64,000 nt of DNA. Source: Bacteroidales bacterium. Lineage in GTDB: Bacteria; Bacteroidota; Bacteroidia; Bacteroidales; Muribaculaceae. Shown here piece after piece: positions 43,149-51,831 of the stretch. The DNA lies in assembly GCA_004557825.1 (NCBI GenBank), contig SFFL01000003.1:124001-188000 (forward strand), given 5' to 3'. Within the stretch, counting starts at the first letter, position 1; each line of letters opens with the position of its first letter. The notes beneath the pieces are model-generated. The model had not been told where the DNA came from and did not search any database. It saw only the letters and a program-made list of their open reading frames with translations. The translations under genes were made by a program, and so were the position numbers.

Positions 43149-43931
43149 ATGAATCGCGAAGAAATAATCAAACAGGAAAACAAAGTCTACAGCCGTCCGC
43201 GGTTGCTCGACGACAATTATATGCACTATTGTCCCGGTTGCTCCCACGGCGTGGTGCACAAGCTCGTAGCCGAGGTGATCGACGAACTCGGTCTGGAGGA
43301 CAAGGCCATCGGTATCGCTCCGGTAGGATGTGCCGTATTTGCCTACAATTATATCGACGTCGACTGGATTGAAGCCGCCCACGGCCGCGCACCCGCGCTG
43401 GCTACAGCAGCCTCGCGCCTCAACCCCGACAAGGTGGTGTTCACCTATCAGGGCGACGGCGACCTCGCTGCAATCGGTTCGGCCGAAACCATCCACTCCT
43501 GCTGCCGCGGTGAGAATATCGTGATTATCCTCATCAACAACGGTATCTACGGAATGACCGGCGGCCAGATGTCGCCCTGCACCATCCTCGGCGCAAAGAC
43601 GGCTACCTCGCCTTACGGGCGCCGCGCCGACCTCAACGGTTTCCCCCTGCACGTGGCCGACGTAGTGGCCTCGCTCGAAGGCACCTGCTATGTCACACGT
43701 CAGTCGGTTCACACCGTTGCTGCCGTGCGCAAGGCTAAAAACGCGCTGAAGAAAGCATTCCGTAATGCCCTCGACAAGAAGGGTACATCATTCGTGGAAT
43801 TCGTCTCCACCTGCTCCTCCGGCTGGAAGATGAGCCCCGAGAAGTCAAATAAATGGATGGAAGAAAATATGTTTGCCAACTATCCGATGGGCGACATAAA
43901 GGACACCACCGCTAATGAATCAAAATCATAA
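43149..43931 (+). CDS. 2-oxoacid:ferredoxin oxidoreductase beta subunit (TPP-binding)
   Basis: A 260-residue thiamine-diphosphate subunit. It has YCPGCSHGVVHKLVAE, a TPP/Mg motif in YQGDGDLAAIGSAETIHSC...NNGIYGMTGGQMSPC, and the family block VGCAVFAYNYIDVDW. It pairs with the alpha subunit to decarboxylate the 2-oxo acid. It starts 11 bases after the alpha gene. Confidence 0.93.
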   Translation: MNREEIIKQENKVYSRPRLLDDNYMHYCPGCSHGVVHKLVAEVIDELGLEDKAIGIAPVGCAVFAYNYIDVDWIEAAHGRAPALATAASRLNPDKVVFTYQGDGDLAAIGSAETIHSCCRGENIVIILINNGIYGMTGGQMSPCTILGAKTATSPYGRRADLNGFPLHVADVVASLEGTCYVTRQSVHTVAAVRKAKNALKKAFRNALDKKGTSFVEFVSTCSSGWKMSPEKSNKWMEENMFANYPMGDIKDTTANESKS

Positions 43932-43944
43932 TCATACCACCGCG

Positions 43945-44487
43945 ATGAAAGACGAAATCATCATAGCAGGCTTCGGCGGCCAGGGCGTGCTCTCAATGGG
44001 CAAAATTCTGGCTTACGCCGCACTCGAAAACGACCTTGAAGTGACCTGGATGCCTTCCTATGGTCCCGAACAGCGCGGTGGCACGGCAAATGTCACCGTC
44101 ATCCTCAGCGACCGCACTATCTCTTCGCCGATTCTCGATGCCTACGATACGGCTGTGATCCTGAATCAGCAGAGCCTCGACAAATTCGAGAGCAAGGTAA
44201 AACCGGGCGGGGTGCTCATTTACGACCCCTACGGCATTCACCACGCTCCCACGCGCACCGATATCACCGTCGTGCCGGTCGACGCTATGGAGGCCACCAT
44301 CGAAATGGGGCAGCCCAAGAGCTATAATATGATTCTGCTCGGCGCGCTGCTGGCAAAACGCCCCGACGTTCCGGTTGAGGCTGTGGTACGTGGTCTGAAA
44401 AAGGCGCTCCCGGAGCGCCATCACAACCTTATCCCCGTCAACGAGGCCGCCATCCGCCGCGGCATAGAGTTGGCGAGCAAGGAGTAA
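43945..44487 (+). CDS. 2-oxoacid:ferredoxin oxidoreductase gamma subunit
   Basis: A 180-residue subunit (MKDEIIIAGFGGQGVLSMGK), with the GFGGQGV nucleotide-like loop and YGPEQRGGTANVTVILSD. An in-frame ATG at 43915, overlapping the beta gene by 17 bases, would add ten polar residues; the ATG at 43945 matches the usual family start. It completes the oxidoreductase operon and precedes a LysM protein gene by nine bases. Confidence 0.9.
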   Translation: MKDEIIIAGFGGQGVLSMGKILAYAALENDLEVTWMPSYGPEQRGGTANVTVILSDRTISSPILDAYDTAVILNQQSLDKFESKVKPGGVLIYDPYGIHHAPTRTDITVVPVDAMEATIEMGQPKSYNMILLGALLAKRPDVPVEAVVRGLKKALPERHHNLIPVNEAAIRRGIELASKE

Positions 44488-44496
44488 AATTTGCTT

Positions 44497-46323
44497 ATGA
44501 AATTACCAAAACGATCAGGAAATCGTGTGTTTGCGGCAGCGGGAATTGTTCTCGCCGCCGCACTTGCGTGGTGCTCCCTGAATATGTCGGCCGGGATTCT
44601 CAACTCGCTGCCCACGATCCGTGTCAATGGCCACGTGATGTATTACTATGATACTCAGGCAGGTGACAACCTTTATTCCGTGGCCGACAAGCTCGGCGTG
44701 ACCATCGAGGAGATTCGCGCTAACAATCCTTCGGCGTCGGAGGGCATCAAGCCCAAGATGCGCTTGTTCTTCCCCAGCGATATCGCTACCAGTCAGAAGG
44801 GCAATTCCGCCGGTCCGCTCACCCACGTGGTGCAGAAAGGGGAAAGCGTCTACGGTATAGCCCGCAAGTATGGCTACAGTGTCGACGAACTTATGGCGCT
44901 CAACCCCAAGGCAGAGCACGGCATCCGTCCGGGCGACCGCCTCACGCTCCCCGCAGCTGAGGCCGCAGCGGCAGAAACACCTGCGGTGGAAACTCCCGTT
45001 GCAGCTGCGCCTGTGGTAGATACTCCCGTCGAGGAAACCCCGGTTGCTGCTGCGCCTGTGGTGGAAACTCCGGTTGCTGCTGCGCCTGTTGTTGATACTC
45101 CGGCAGTTGAAGCCCCGGCCGCTGAGACTCCTGTAGTGGTAGCAGTGGGTTCCGTGACCAATGCGCCCGATGTAACGGAATGTGAGGTGCCGACCGACAG
45201 CGCGATTCCCGCTGGTACAGCGATTCCTGCGGAAGTTGTGCCCGCCGACAGCATCGACATAGCGCTGATGCTTCCCTTCCTGCTCAATGAGGAGCAGGTG
45301 GGCCGTCAGACACAGCTCTACACCGAGTTCTACAAGGGGTTCGTGATGGCTGCCGACACGCTAAACCGTCCCGGTCAGGTGCAGGTAAGACTCCACGTTT
45401 ACGACACTTGTGCCAGTCTCGACAGCGTTCGTGCGATAATGTCTCTTCCGGAAATGAAGGATGTGGATTTCATCATCGGTCCGGACAATGTGGATCAGCT
45501 TCGCGCCATCTCCGAGAAAGCGCCTGAGGATATCCTGGTTTACAATGTATTTGCCGTGAAGGATGATGCGTATCTCACCGACCGCGATATGTGTCAGCTC
45601 AATATCCCTCACGAGCAGATGTATCAGGCGGCTATCGAAGGATTCCTTGAGCAATATCCGCTGGCCGAAACTGTATTTCTGCAGCGCTCGGCGGGAAAGG
45701 CTGATAAGGATGAGTTTGTGAAGGCGTTGAAAGATAGGCTCGCGCAGGAGCAGCGCCCCTTCCGCACCATCACATTCAGCGACAACCTCACCGATAGCGA
45801 CCTCGAAGGGCTTGACCCGAATGTGTTCTCCTATGTGTTTGTGCCCCTGTCGGGCAATCGCGATGAGTTTAGCCGCATCTATCCGGCGCTCAAGCAGCTG
45901 AAGGAGAAGGCCGACCTGTCGCCGGAATCGGTGCAGCTCTTCGGTTATCCCGAATATGCTACCTTCCGCGGCGCGCAGTTCGATGATATCTGCCAGCTGC
46001 AGACCACGATTTATTCGCGCTATTTCCCCACCGGCAATGATGCTGAAGCCCGCGCCTTTGCCGCCCGCTTCAAAGAGATGTACAATACCGAACTTCCCGA
46101 CAATCAGATGCCTGTGCTCGGTATTCTCGGTTTTGATACCGGTATGATGGCTATCAATTGGGCCCGTGAGGAAAAGAGTACCGGTGAGATGCCGGTTGAT
46201 TTCTCCGGCATACAGAGCGGTATCAGGCTGAAACGCGCCGGTGAGAATGGCGGCCAGTACAACGATTCGCTGTTTATCATCACATATCGCCCGGGAGGCG
46301 TCATCGAAAAGCATCAGCGATGA
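44497..46323 (+). CDS. LysM-domain protein fused to a periplasmic-binding-protein-like domain
   Basis: A 608-residue exported or membrane-anchored protein. An N-terminal hydrophobic segment (VFAAAGIVLAAALAWCS) is followed by two LysM repeats (about 50-95 with YYDTQAGDNLYSVADKLG, and about 108-152 with HVVQKGESVYGIARKYG). An Ala/Pro/Val-rich repeated linker (about 155-240; ETPVAAAPVVDTPV-like units) leads to a type 1 periplasmic-binding fold from IALMLPFLLNEEQ onward. It probably binds peptidoglycan and presents the ligand-like domain; no transporter partner is visible. The ATG at 44497 is used rather than the TTG at 44491. Confidence 0.85.
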   Translation: MKLPKRSGNRVFAAAGIVLAAALAWCSLNMSAGILNSLPTIRVNGHVMYYYDTQAGDNLYSVADKLGVTIEEIRANNPSASEGIKPKMRLFFPSDIATSQKGNSAGPLTHVVQKGESVYGIARKYGYSVDELMALNPKAEHGIRPGDRLTLPAAEAAAAETPAVETPVAAAPVVDTPVEETPVAAAPVVETPVAAAPVVDTPAVEAPAAETPVVVAVGSVTNAPDVTECEVPTDSAIPAGTAIPAEVVPADSIDIALMLPFLLNEEQVGRQTQLYTEFYKGFVMAADTLNRPGQVQVRLHVYDTCASLDSVRAIMSLPEMKDVDFIIGPDNVDQLRAISEKAPEDILVYNVFAVKDDAYLTDRDMCQLNIPHEQMYQAAIEGFLEQYPLAETVFLQRSAGKADKDEFVKALKDRLAQEQRPFRTITFSDNLTDSDLEGLDPNVFSYVFVPLSGNRDEFSRIYPALKQLKEKADLSPESVQLFGYPEYATFRGAQFDDICQLQTTIYSRYFPTGNDAEARAFAARFKEMYNTELPDNQMPVLGILGFDTGMMAINWAREEKSTGEMPVDFSGIQSGIRLKRAGENGGQYNDSLFIITYRPGGVIEKHQR

Positions 46324-47096
46324 AGCAGGCAGCCTCTCACGGTAATCATATAAGCTACGCGGGCTTTGGCGCCCGTGCGGCGATGCCGACGGTTGTGCGG
46401 CAGGTGTGGCTGCGCTGTATGGCGGTGGCCGCACTGCTGATTTTGGCTGTCGGCGCGCCCGAGTCGGCCCGTGCGCAGCGTCATTATGTGCCTCACGTGC
46501 ATATCGGCGCCCATGCCGGTATGTCGATGTCGCGCCAGTCGTTCTTCCCGAAAGTACAGGAGAAGTCGCTCAACGGTATGATGATTGGCGTGAGCTTCCG
46601 CTATGCCGAGGAGCGGCACGTAGGCCTTGTGGCCGAGCTAAACCTGGAGCAGCGCGGCTGGCTTGAGGATTTCGAGGAGGCTCCGCTGTCGTATCAGCGC
46701 CGGCTCACCTATATTGAGTTGCCGCTGATGACTCATATATTTTTCGGCAGCCGCACGGTGAAATGCTTCATCAATCTCGGTCCGCAGGTGGGCTATATGA
46801 TTGGCGACAAAGTGACCTCCAACTTCGATTATGCGAAGGCGCCCGATGTGCCGGGCTTCCCAAACAACCGCCGCGACGAGCAGATGGATATGAAGGTGAG
46901 CAACCGCTTCGACTATGGCATTACCGCCGGTATGGGCGTGGAATTTATCGTGAAGCGCCGCCACTGCATCCAGTTGCAGGGCCGGTATTATTACGGCCTT
47001 GGCAATATCTTCCCTTCGTCGAAGAGCGATACTTTCTCTGCATCGCGCGGCTCCTCGATAATCGTAACGTTAGGCTATATGTTCAGACTGAAATAA
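46320..47096 (+). CDS. PorT-family outer-membrane beta-barrel protein
   Basis: A 258-residue exported protein. The signal sequence lies at about residues 28-53 (LRCMAVAALLILAVG...ARAQ), so a later start at 46383 or 46419 is possible. The mature part matches the OMP_b-brl_2/PorT pattern: HIGAHAGMSMSRQSF, an alternating-strand barrel with LTYIELPLMTHIFF, INLGPQVGYMI, and an aromatic C-terminus IIVTLGYMFRLK. The start overlaps the LysM gene by four bases, suggesting coupled expression and perhaps joint work at the envelope. Confidence 0.82.
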   Translation: MKQAASHGNHISYAGFGARAAMPTVVRQVWLRCMAVAALLILAVGAPESARAQRHYVPHVHIGAHAGMSMSRQSFFPKVQEKSLNGMMIGVSFRYAEERHVGLVAELNLEQRGWLEDFEEAPLSYQRRLTYIELPLMTHIFFGSRTVKCFINLGPQVGYMIGDKVTSNFDYAKAPDVPGFPNNRRDEQMDMKVSNRFDYGITAGMGVEFIVKRRHCIQLQGRYYYGLGNIFPSSKSDTFSASRGSSIIVTLGYMFRLK

Positions 47097-47148
47097 AGCC
47101 TCGCGACATAAATTAGAAAGGCATTTGCAATGTAATTTCTGAATCCTT

Positions 47149-47994
47149 ATGACCAATCATTCATCCCTCCGTTCAAGTATAGTTCTGATTATTGTCGCTA
47201 TTTATTCGGCGTTTATCCCCGTCCTCGGAAGTGAGGCGGATTTTCCTGACGATTCGGTGTATTCTGCTGAAACGCAGGCGGATTTAGCTTATCCGGCGGA
47301 CGTTATGATTGATTCGGTGGTCTGTGAAGACCCGACAACTTTCCACGCCAAGCAACTGATTTTGCCCGGAGCGCTTGTGGCCGTGGGCACATTCGCGGTT
47401 TACAACGGCTGGTGCCGCGACATTTGCCGCGATGTTCGCGGCGGTATGGCTGATATTCGTGGCGATCATTATATGCACTTCGACGACTATGTGCAGTATG
47501 CGCCTGTGGCGGCTTATCTGGGGCTGTCGATAGGCGGTGTGAAGGGTAAACACAGCTTGCGCCAGCGCATTGTCGCCGGTGTCACTGCTTACGCTGCGAT
47601 GGCGGCCATCGTCAATGCTACAAAGTACACTGTAAAGGAACGGCGCCCCGATTCATCCTCGCGCAATTCGTTCCCCTCAGGGCATACGGCCACGGCCTTT
47701 ACCGGCGCCGAACTTATCCGCGAGGAATTCGGTAAATGGTGGGGCCTGGGCGCCTACACTGTGGCTACCGGAATAGCGTTTATGCGTCTTTACAACGAGC
47801 GCCACTGGCTCAACGATGTAATTGCCGGAGCCGGTATCGGCATTCTCAGCGCGAGAATCGGCTTCTGGATGCTTCCTCTGTACAATCGCTGGTTTCACTG
47901 GGACGAAAACCCATGCAACCCCGTCATCTCTGCCGTCCCCTCCTACGATCCCTATCACCACGCCGCTATCCTCAGCATCTCTGCAACCTTTTAG
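47149..47994 (+). CDS. PAP2-family phosphatase
   Basis: A 281-residue protein with an N-terminal signal or membrane segment and a PAP2 domain. The three phosphatase motifs are visible: KYTVKERRPD (K-x6-RP), FPSGHTATAF (PSGH) and MRLYNERHWLNDV (R-x5-H-x3-D). Such enzymes dephosphorylate undecaprenyl pyrophosphate, phosphatidyl lipids or lipid A. The TAG stop begins a 7-bp tandem repeat and is followed by a long hairpin. Confidence 0.88.
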   Translation: MTNHSSLRSSIVLIIVAIYSAFIPVLGSEADFPDDSVYSAETQADLAYPADVMIDSVVCEDPTTFHAKQLILPGALVAVGTFAVYNGWCRDICRDVRGGMADIRGDHYMHFDDYVQYAPVAAYLGLSIGGVKGKHSLRQRIVAGVTAYAAMAAIVNATKYTVKERRPDSSSRNSFPSGHTATAFTGAELIREEFGKWWGLGAYTVATGIAFMRLYNERHWLNDVIAGAGIGILSARIGFWMLPLYNRWFHWDENPCNPVISAVPSYDPYHHAAILSISATF

Positions 47995-48015
47995 TTCTTA
48001 GTTCTTAGTTCTTAG
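47992..48015 (+). repeat. 7-bp tandem repeat starting at the PAP2-gene stop codon
   Basis: The stop TAG at 47992 is followed by three TTCTTAG units ending at 48001, 48008 and 48015. TAG therefore recurs every seven bases and appears in all three frames. Confidence 0.9.
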
Positions 48016-48045
48016 ATAGTAGATGGTAGATACTATCTAAGAACT
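48007..48045. terminator. 15-bp inverted repeat between convergent genes
   Basis: AGTTCTTAGATAGTA (48007-48021) and TACTATCTAAGAACT (48031-48045) are perfect complements around a nine-base loop. It lies between the PAP2 gene and the convergent DUF5103 gene and likely ends one or both transcripts. Its left arm is built from the last TTCTTAG repeat units. Confidence 0.7.
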
Positions 48046-48053
48046 ACTAACGC

Positions 48054-49355
48054 TTATTTTCCTGAGAAGAGAAGGGTGGTGGCGAGGAGGCGGTCGTAGC
48101 GGTCGCCGGGAGCGCGGTAATAGACGAGGACGAGGTATTCGTTGACCGTCTCGTATTTGTCGCCCTCAATTGCTGATGCCGAGGCCACGGATGCGCCGTG
48201 TGGGAGGGTGAGATACTGGTAGTTGTAGGCGCCCTGTTTCAGCATCACTGTTTTTACATAGCGCCCTTCCGAAGGGTCATATTCCATCTTTGAAGCCGGA
48301 GTGAAGCGGCGGTGCATAAAGTCGCCGTCGAGGTAGATGTCTGCGTCGGGAATCAGCGCGTGGTCGAGTGTGAAGTGTACGGGGGTGTATTCAGCCTCAG
48401 TGTCGGAAAGTACTGAGGAGTATTCGCGGATAAAGAAACGACCGTGCTGAGTGGAGTCGTAGACATATTCCTTCGCGGCGCGCGGACGGTCGAGGTTGAG
48501 AATGTGGTGATAGTAAGGTGCGTGATATTCTATGTGATCCTCGCCCATACCGGGGTAGAGGTTGCTCACGGTCTCCATACGTCGGTATTCGTTGCCGGCC
48601 GGGAAGATTAGCGCCGGAGTGTGTTCGTAGATCAGACGTGACCCCACGACGCGATTGGGGTGGGAAAGACGCACTCGGTTGTCGTTGCGATTGTTCTGAT
48701 AGATATAGACCTGAATGTCGTTGAACGGGTCGCGGATGCGTGCGTTGCGCGTGTCAATGTCGAGCGAGAGCTGCTGCAGCCCGTTGTTGATTCCTGCATC
48801 GGTTCGCGAAGTGACGCTGCCGCCGATGGTGAGCGCTTGCTCGCTTACGCGGAAACGCACCTGCAGCAAGATGTTCTCCGGATCCTCTTCCGGATAGACC
48901 TTCAGCAGATAGTTGCCCGATAGACGGAATTGAAAGTCATTGTTGGGCAGCGTGATGGTGTAGTGTACGTATGATGTGGCTGTTGCGCGGGAGAATGCGT
49001 AATTCTCCACGTCGGCATAGTTGAAGCCGTCGAACACCTCTGCGTCGACAAGTGCCGAGGGGCACCAGTCGGCGTCACACAGGGTGATGGAGTAGCGGAG
49101 ATATTGCCGTTCGTCGCCAAGTTGGTCAAAGCCGATGATGAGGCGGTCGTCGGAGTCGAGCGTGAGAATCGGTGGTGCCAGGCGGTCGCCTTCGATGTTG
49201 GCTGTGAGAGTGCGGAATGAGCTGTCGAAAATGGCTGTGGCAGTCTGGGGGCATCGCTTAGAGGCGGCTGATGCTATATCAGCAGCGTTGACCGTAAAGA
49301 GAGTGCCGGTGATAATCGATGTAAGAAATAATATTCTGTGGAGTATACAGCTCAT
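48054..49355 (-). CDS. DUF5103 protein, type IX secretion system plug-like
   Basis: A 433-residue exported protein with signal peptide (about 1-25). It matches the DUF5103/T9SS plug family by FDSSFRTLTANIEGDRLAPPIL, LRYSITLCDADWCPS, the GFNYADVENYAFS block and the terminal ...VLVYYRAPGDRYDRLLA. In the T9SS, the plug seals the SprA translocon channel at the periplasmic side. Eight consecutive cytosines lie just four bases 5' of its ATG on the coding strand. Confidence 0.85.
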   Translation of the reverse strand: MSCILHRILFLTSIITGTLFTVNAADIASAASKRCPQTATAIFDSSFRTLTANIEGDRLAPPILTLDSDDRLIIGFDQLGDERQYLRYSITLCDADWCPSALVDAEVFDGFNYADVENYAFSRATATSYVHYTITLPNNDFQFRLSGNYLLKVYPEEDPENILLQVRFRVSEQALTIGGSVTSRTDAGINNGLQQLSLDIDTRNARIRDPFNDIQVYIYQNNRNDNRVRLSHPNRVVGSRLIYEHTPALIFPAGNEYRRMETVSNLYPGMGEDHIEYHAPYYHHILNLDRPRAAKEYVYDSTQHGRFFIREYSSVLSDTEAEYTPVHFTLDHALIPDADIYLDGDFMHRRFTPASKMEYDPSEGRYVKTVMLKQGAYNYQYLTLPHGASVASASAIEGDKYETVNEYLVLVYYRAPGDRYDRLLATTLLFSGK

Positions 49356-49452
49356 TTTTGGGGGGGGTGCTTGGAATGTGGGGAGAGAATGTTGAGATGG
49401 GAAGTGCTGGAGGGTGTGTTTAACTCGATGTGGAATTGTAAAGTGTGGCTTG

Positions 49453-50115
49453 CTACCAGTTTATAGGCGTCTGGCCGTGGGCAGTGAGGTAGGCGTTGGC
49501 GCGGGTGAAGTGATGGTTGCCGAAGAAACCTCGGTGGGCGGAGAGCGGCGATGGATGCACTGAGGTGAGAATAAGATGTTTTGTCGGGTCGATAAGCGCG
49601 CTCTTGCGGATGGCGTAGCTTCCCCACAGGATGAAGACAAGTCCGGTGCGGTCGGCCGAGAGCCGGCGGATTACTTCGTCGGTAAATTCCTCCCATCCTC
49701 GTCCCTGGTGCGAACCGGCGCGACCGGCTTCCACGGTGAGGGTGGCGTTGAGCAGGAGCACACCCTGATTGGCCCAGCGGGTAAGATCGCCGTCGTCGGG
49801 GTATGGCGCACCGGTGTCGGCGCTTACCTCCTTGAAGATGTTGATAAGTGAAGGGGGCATCTGAGTGCCGGGACCTACCGAGAAACATAGACCGTTGGCC
49901 TGGCCTGCGCCGTGATATGGATCTTGCCCGAGAATCACCACCTTTGTGCGGTCGAAGGGGCAGGCATTGAAGGCGGCAAAAATCCGAGAAGCTGGCGGAT
50001 ACACGATGGATGATGCGTATGCAGCGCGTGTGAATTCGGCTGTCTGTCGGAATTTCTCGGTGTCGAATATGTCCTGCAATTCCTTTCTCCAGGATTCTTC
50101 TATCTTTACTTGCAT
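49453..50115 (-). CDS. ung: uracil-DNA glycosylase
   Basis: A 220-residue family 1 uracil-DNA glycosylase that removes uracil from DNA. Motifs are GQDPYHGAGQANGLCFSV (catalytic Asp65 and His68), LLLNATLTVEAGRAGSH, LWGSYA and the catalytic HPSPLSAHRGFFG. It lies upstream of the plug gene on the same strand, with a 97-base spacer. Confidence 0.96.
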   Translation of the reverse strand: MQVKIEESWRKELQDIFDTEKFRQTAEFTRAAYASSIVYPPASRIFAAFNACPFDRTKVVILGQDPYHGAGQANGLCFSVGPGTQMPPSLINIFKEVSADTGAPYPDDGDLTRWANQGVLLLNATLTVEAGRAGSHQGRGWEEFTDEVIRRLSADRTGLVFILWGSYAIRKSALIDPTKHLILTSVHPSPLSAHRGFFGNHHFTRANAYLTAHGQTPINW

Positions 50116-50138
50116 ATTGTAGGCTCAGTTGATATTCG

Positions 50139-50146
50139 CAAATTTA
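50139..50146 (-). promoter_or_regulatory. -7 promoter element of ung
   Basis: The minus strand reads TAAATTTG, a perfect TAnnTTTG match about 24 bases before the ATG. The -33 box is degenerate. Confidence 0.45.
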
Positions 50147-50265
50147 GCGGTTTTCCGCGTAATGTGCAATAGTACATTCAAGTCGGGGCTGATGGATGAC
50201 CGACATTAAGGTGTGAAAGAATTAATCGGGAGAATAACATCAATTTGTGGGGTGAATATAGAAGT

Positions 50266-50302
50266 AGCGCTGAAAAGTGGCGGATGCCGGCTTTTCAGCG
50301 CT
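50266..50302 (-). terminator. hairpin downstream of the OmpA gene
   Basis: AGCGCTGAAAAG (50266-50277) and CTTTTCAGCGCT (50291-50302) are perfect complements, with an inner CGG-ATG-CCG mini-stem. It lies 87 bases after the stop on the minus strand. No other feature is seen in the 50116-50389 spacer. Confidence 0.65.
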
Positions 50303-50389
50303 AATTCTTTTGTCTGTTCAGCGAATTGCTCTAATTGGTGAGCGGCGCTGCTGCAGACTTATGTAGGGGAAATAATTTCTCTGTGGAAA

Positions 50390-51595
50390 TTATTTAGCCA
50401 TGATGGTGACGCAGCGGTCGAGAGTGAGGCACTTATCGCCAAGGTCAACACGGTTGTTGTCGTTGGTGGTAGCTTCGAGCTGGCCTTCGGGAACACCGTA
50501 GCGAACGAGCTGCTTCTTAACAGTGTTAACGCGGTTCTCGCGGAGGCGTTTGTTGATAGCCTCGGTGCCGGTGTAGTTGTCGGCGTAGCCGGTGAGGACG
50601 TAATCCTTGCCGTCGGCCTTCATAGCGTTAGCGACAGATTTGAGGACCTTGCGGTCTACAGAAGTCAGACGATAAACGCCGCAGGGGTAGTAGATAGTAG
50701 CGAGGGGAGCATCGGGCACTTTCTCAACGACTTTCTCAACGGGACGGTTGAGGCAAGCGCGGAGCTGGTTCTCGAGGTCGGCGATGCGGGCATCAGCCTC
50801 GGCGAGACGAGCGCGATATTCGTCGCAGTTTTCAGCAGGAGGACAAACGGGAACGATAGGAGCATTCCAGTCGGCCTTGTTGAATTTGTAGGTAGCAGTG
50901 ATGAGGGCTTCACCAACAATCATGTTCTTGCCTACGTGGTCGGTGTTGTTAGGCATAGCGATAGCGCGGAGATCAAGACCGAGTGCGAAGTGCTTTGAGA
51001 GGTTGAATTCCTGGGTAAGGCCTAAGCGGATAGCAACGAAACGATCCTTGGCGTTGTTCCAGCTGTAGTCGGTTTTGCCTTCTTTGATGCCTTTTGCAAA
51101 CGACCAGTAGATACCGCCACCAGCATAGAGGTAAGCGTTGTAAACACGACCGGGACGATAGCCGCACCACCAGTTGGTAAGGTTCAGCATTACGTCGAAA
51201 GCACCACCGAAGTAGTTGACTTTAGTTTTGTAGGTGTTGAAGTCCTGAACACCTTCCCAGGGCTGTGCGCCGAGAGTAGCGTCTTCAGTGTGAACGAGGC
51301 CCTTAACCTGCATCCATTCGCCGCCAACACGGGCACCGAGGATGGGTGAGAACCATTTGCCTACGTAAAGGTTTGCGCCGGGAGCGAGGCGTTTCCAGAA
51401 GCTGCTGTGGATATCAGCGTCGGAGAAACCAACTGTTACACCGCCTTCAGCCTGGATGAACCAGTTGTCGGCGAACTTGTTGAAGATGTAGCCCTGAGCG
51501 GGGTCTTCAACGTAAGTTACTTCCTGAGCATTCTGAGCAACTGCGGTGCCGGCCATCAAAGCGCAACCGAGTGCTAAAAGGTAACTCTTTTTCAT
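50390..51595 (-). CDS. OmpA-family outer membrane protein
   Basis: A 401-residue major porin-like protein. The signal peptide is MKKSYLLALGCALMAGTAVAQ. An N-terminal beta-barrel of about 225 residues follows, then a short coiled coil (CDEYRARLAEADARIADLEN, with flanking cysteines), and an OmpA C-terminal peptidoglycan-binding domain (LTGYADNYTGTEAINKRL and ENRVNTVKKQLVRYG). It links the outer membrane to peptidoglycan. A long A/T-rich leader of more than 150 bases precedes it. Confidence 0.92.
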   Translation of the reverse strand: MKKSYLLALGCALMAGTAVAQNAQEVTYVEDPAQGYIFNKFADNWFIQAEGGVTVGFSDADIHSSFWKRLAPGANLYVGKWFSPILGARVGGEWMQVKGLVHTEDATLGAQPWEGVQDFNTYKTKVNYFGGAFDVMLNLTNWWCGYRPGRVYNAYLYAGGGIYWSFAKGIKEGKTDYSWNNAKDRFVAIRLGLTQEFNLSKHFALGLDLRAIAMPNNTDHVGKNMIVGEALITATYKFNKADWNAPIVPVCPPAENCDEYRARLAEADARIADLENQLRACLNRPVEKVVEKVPDAPLATIYYPCGVYRLTSVDRKVLKSVANAMKADGKDYVLTGYADNYTGTEAINKRLRENRVNTVKKQLVRYGVPEGQLEATTNDNNRVDLGDKCLTLDRCVTIMAK

Positions 51596-51831
51596 AAATA
51601 AGTAAACGTTGAGTATTGATAGATTATTCTTTGCGGTTATGTATGTGTGGCAGTTTTCGGGGGAAAACTTCTGGTTAGACTTGTCTTTTGAATGTCGGTC
51701 TATACAAAATCCGGTGCTAAGTTAATAATTTTTTTTGAATTATTTCACAGTATAAACAAATAATTGCGAAAAAAAGTTGAAATTTTACGTGTTTTTACCA
51801 GATTTCAAGCCTTTTTTCTCCTAAAATTTGT

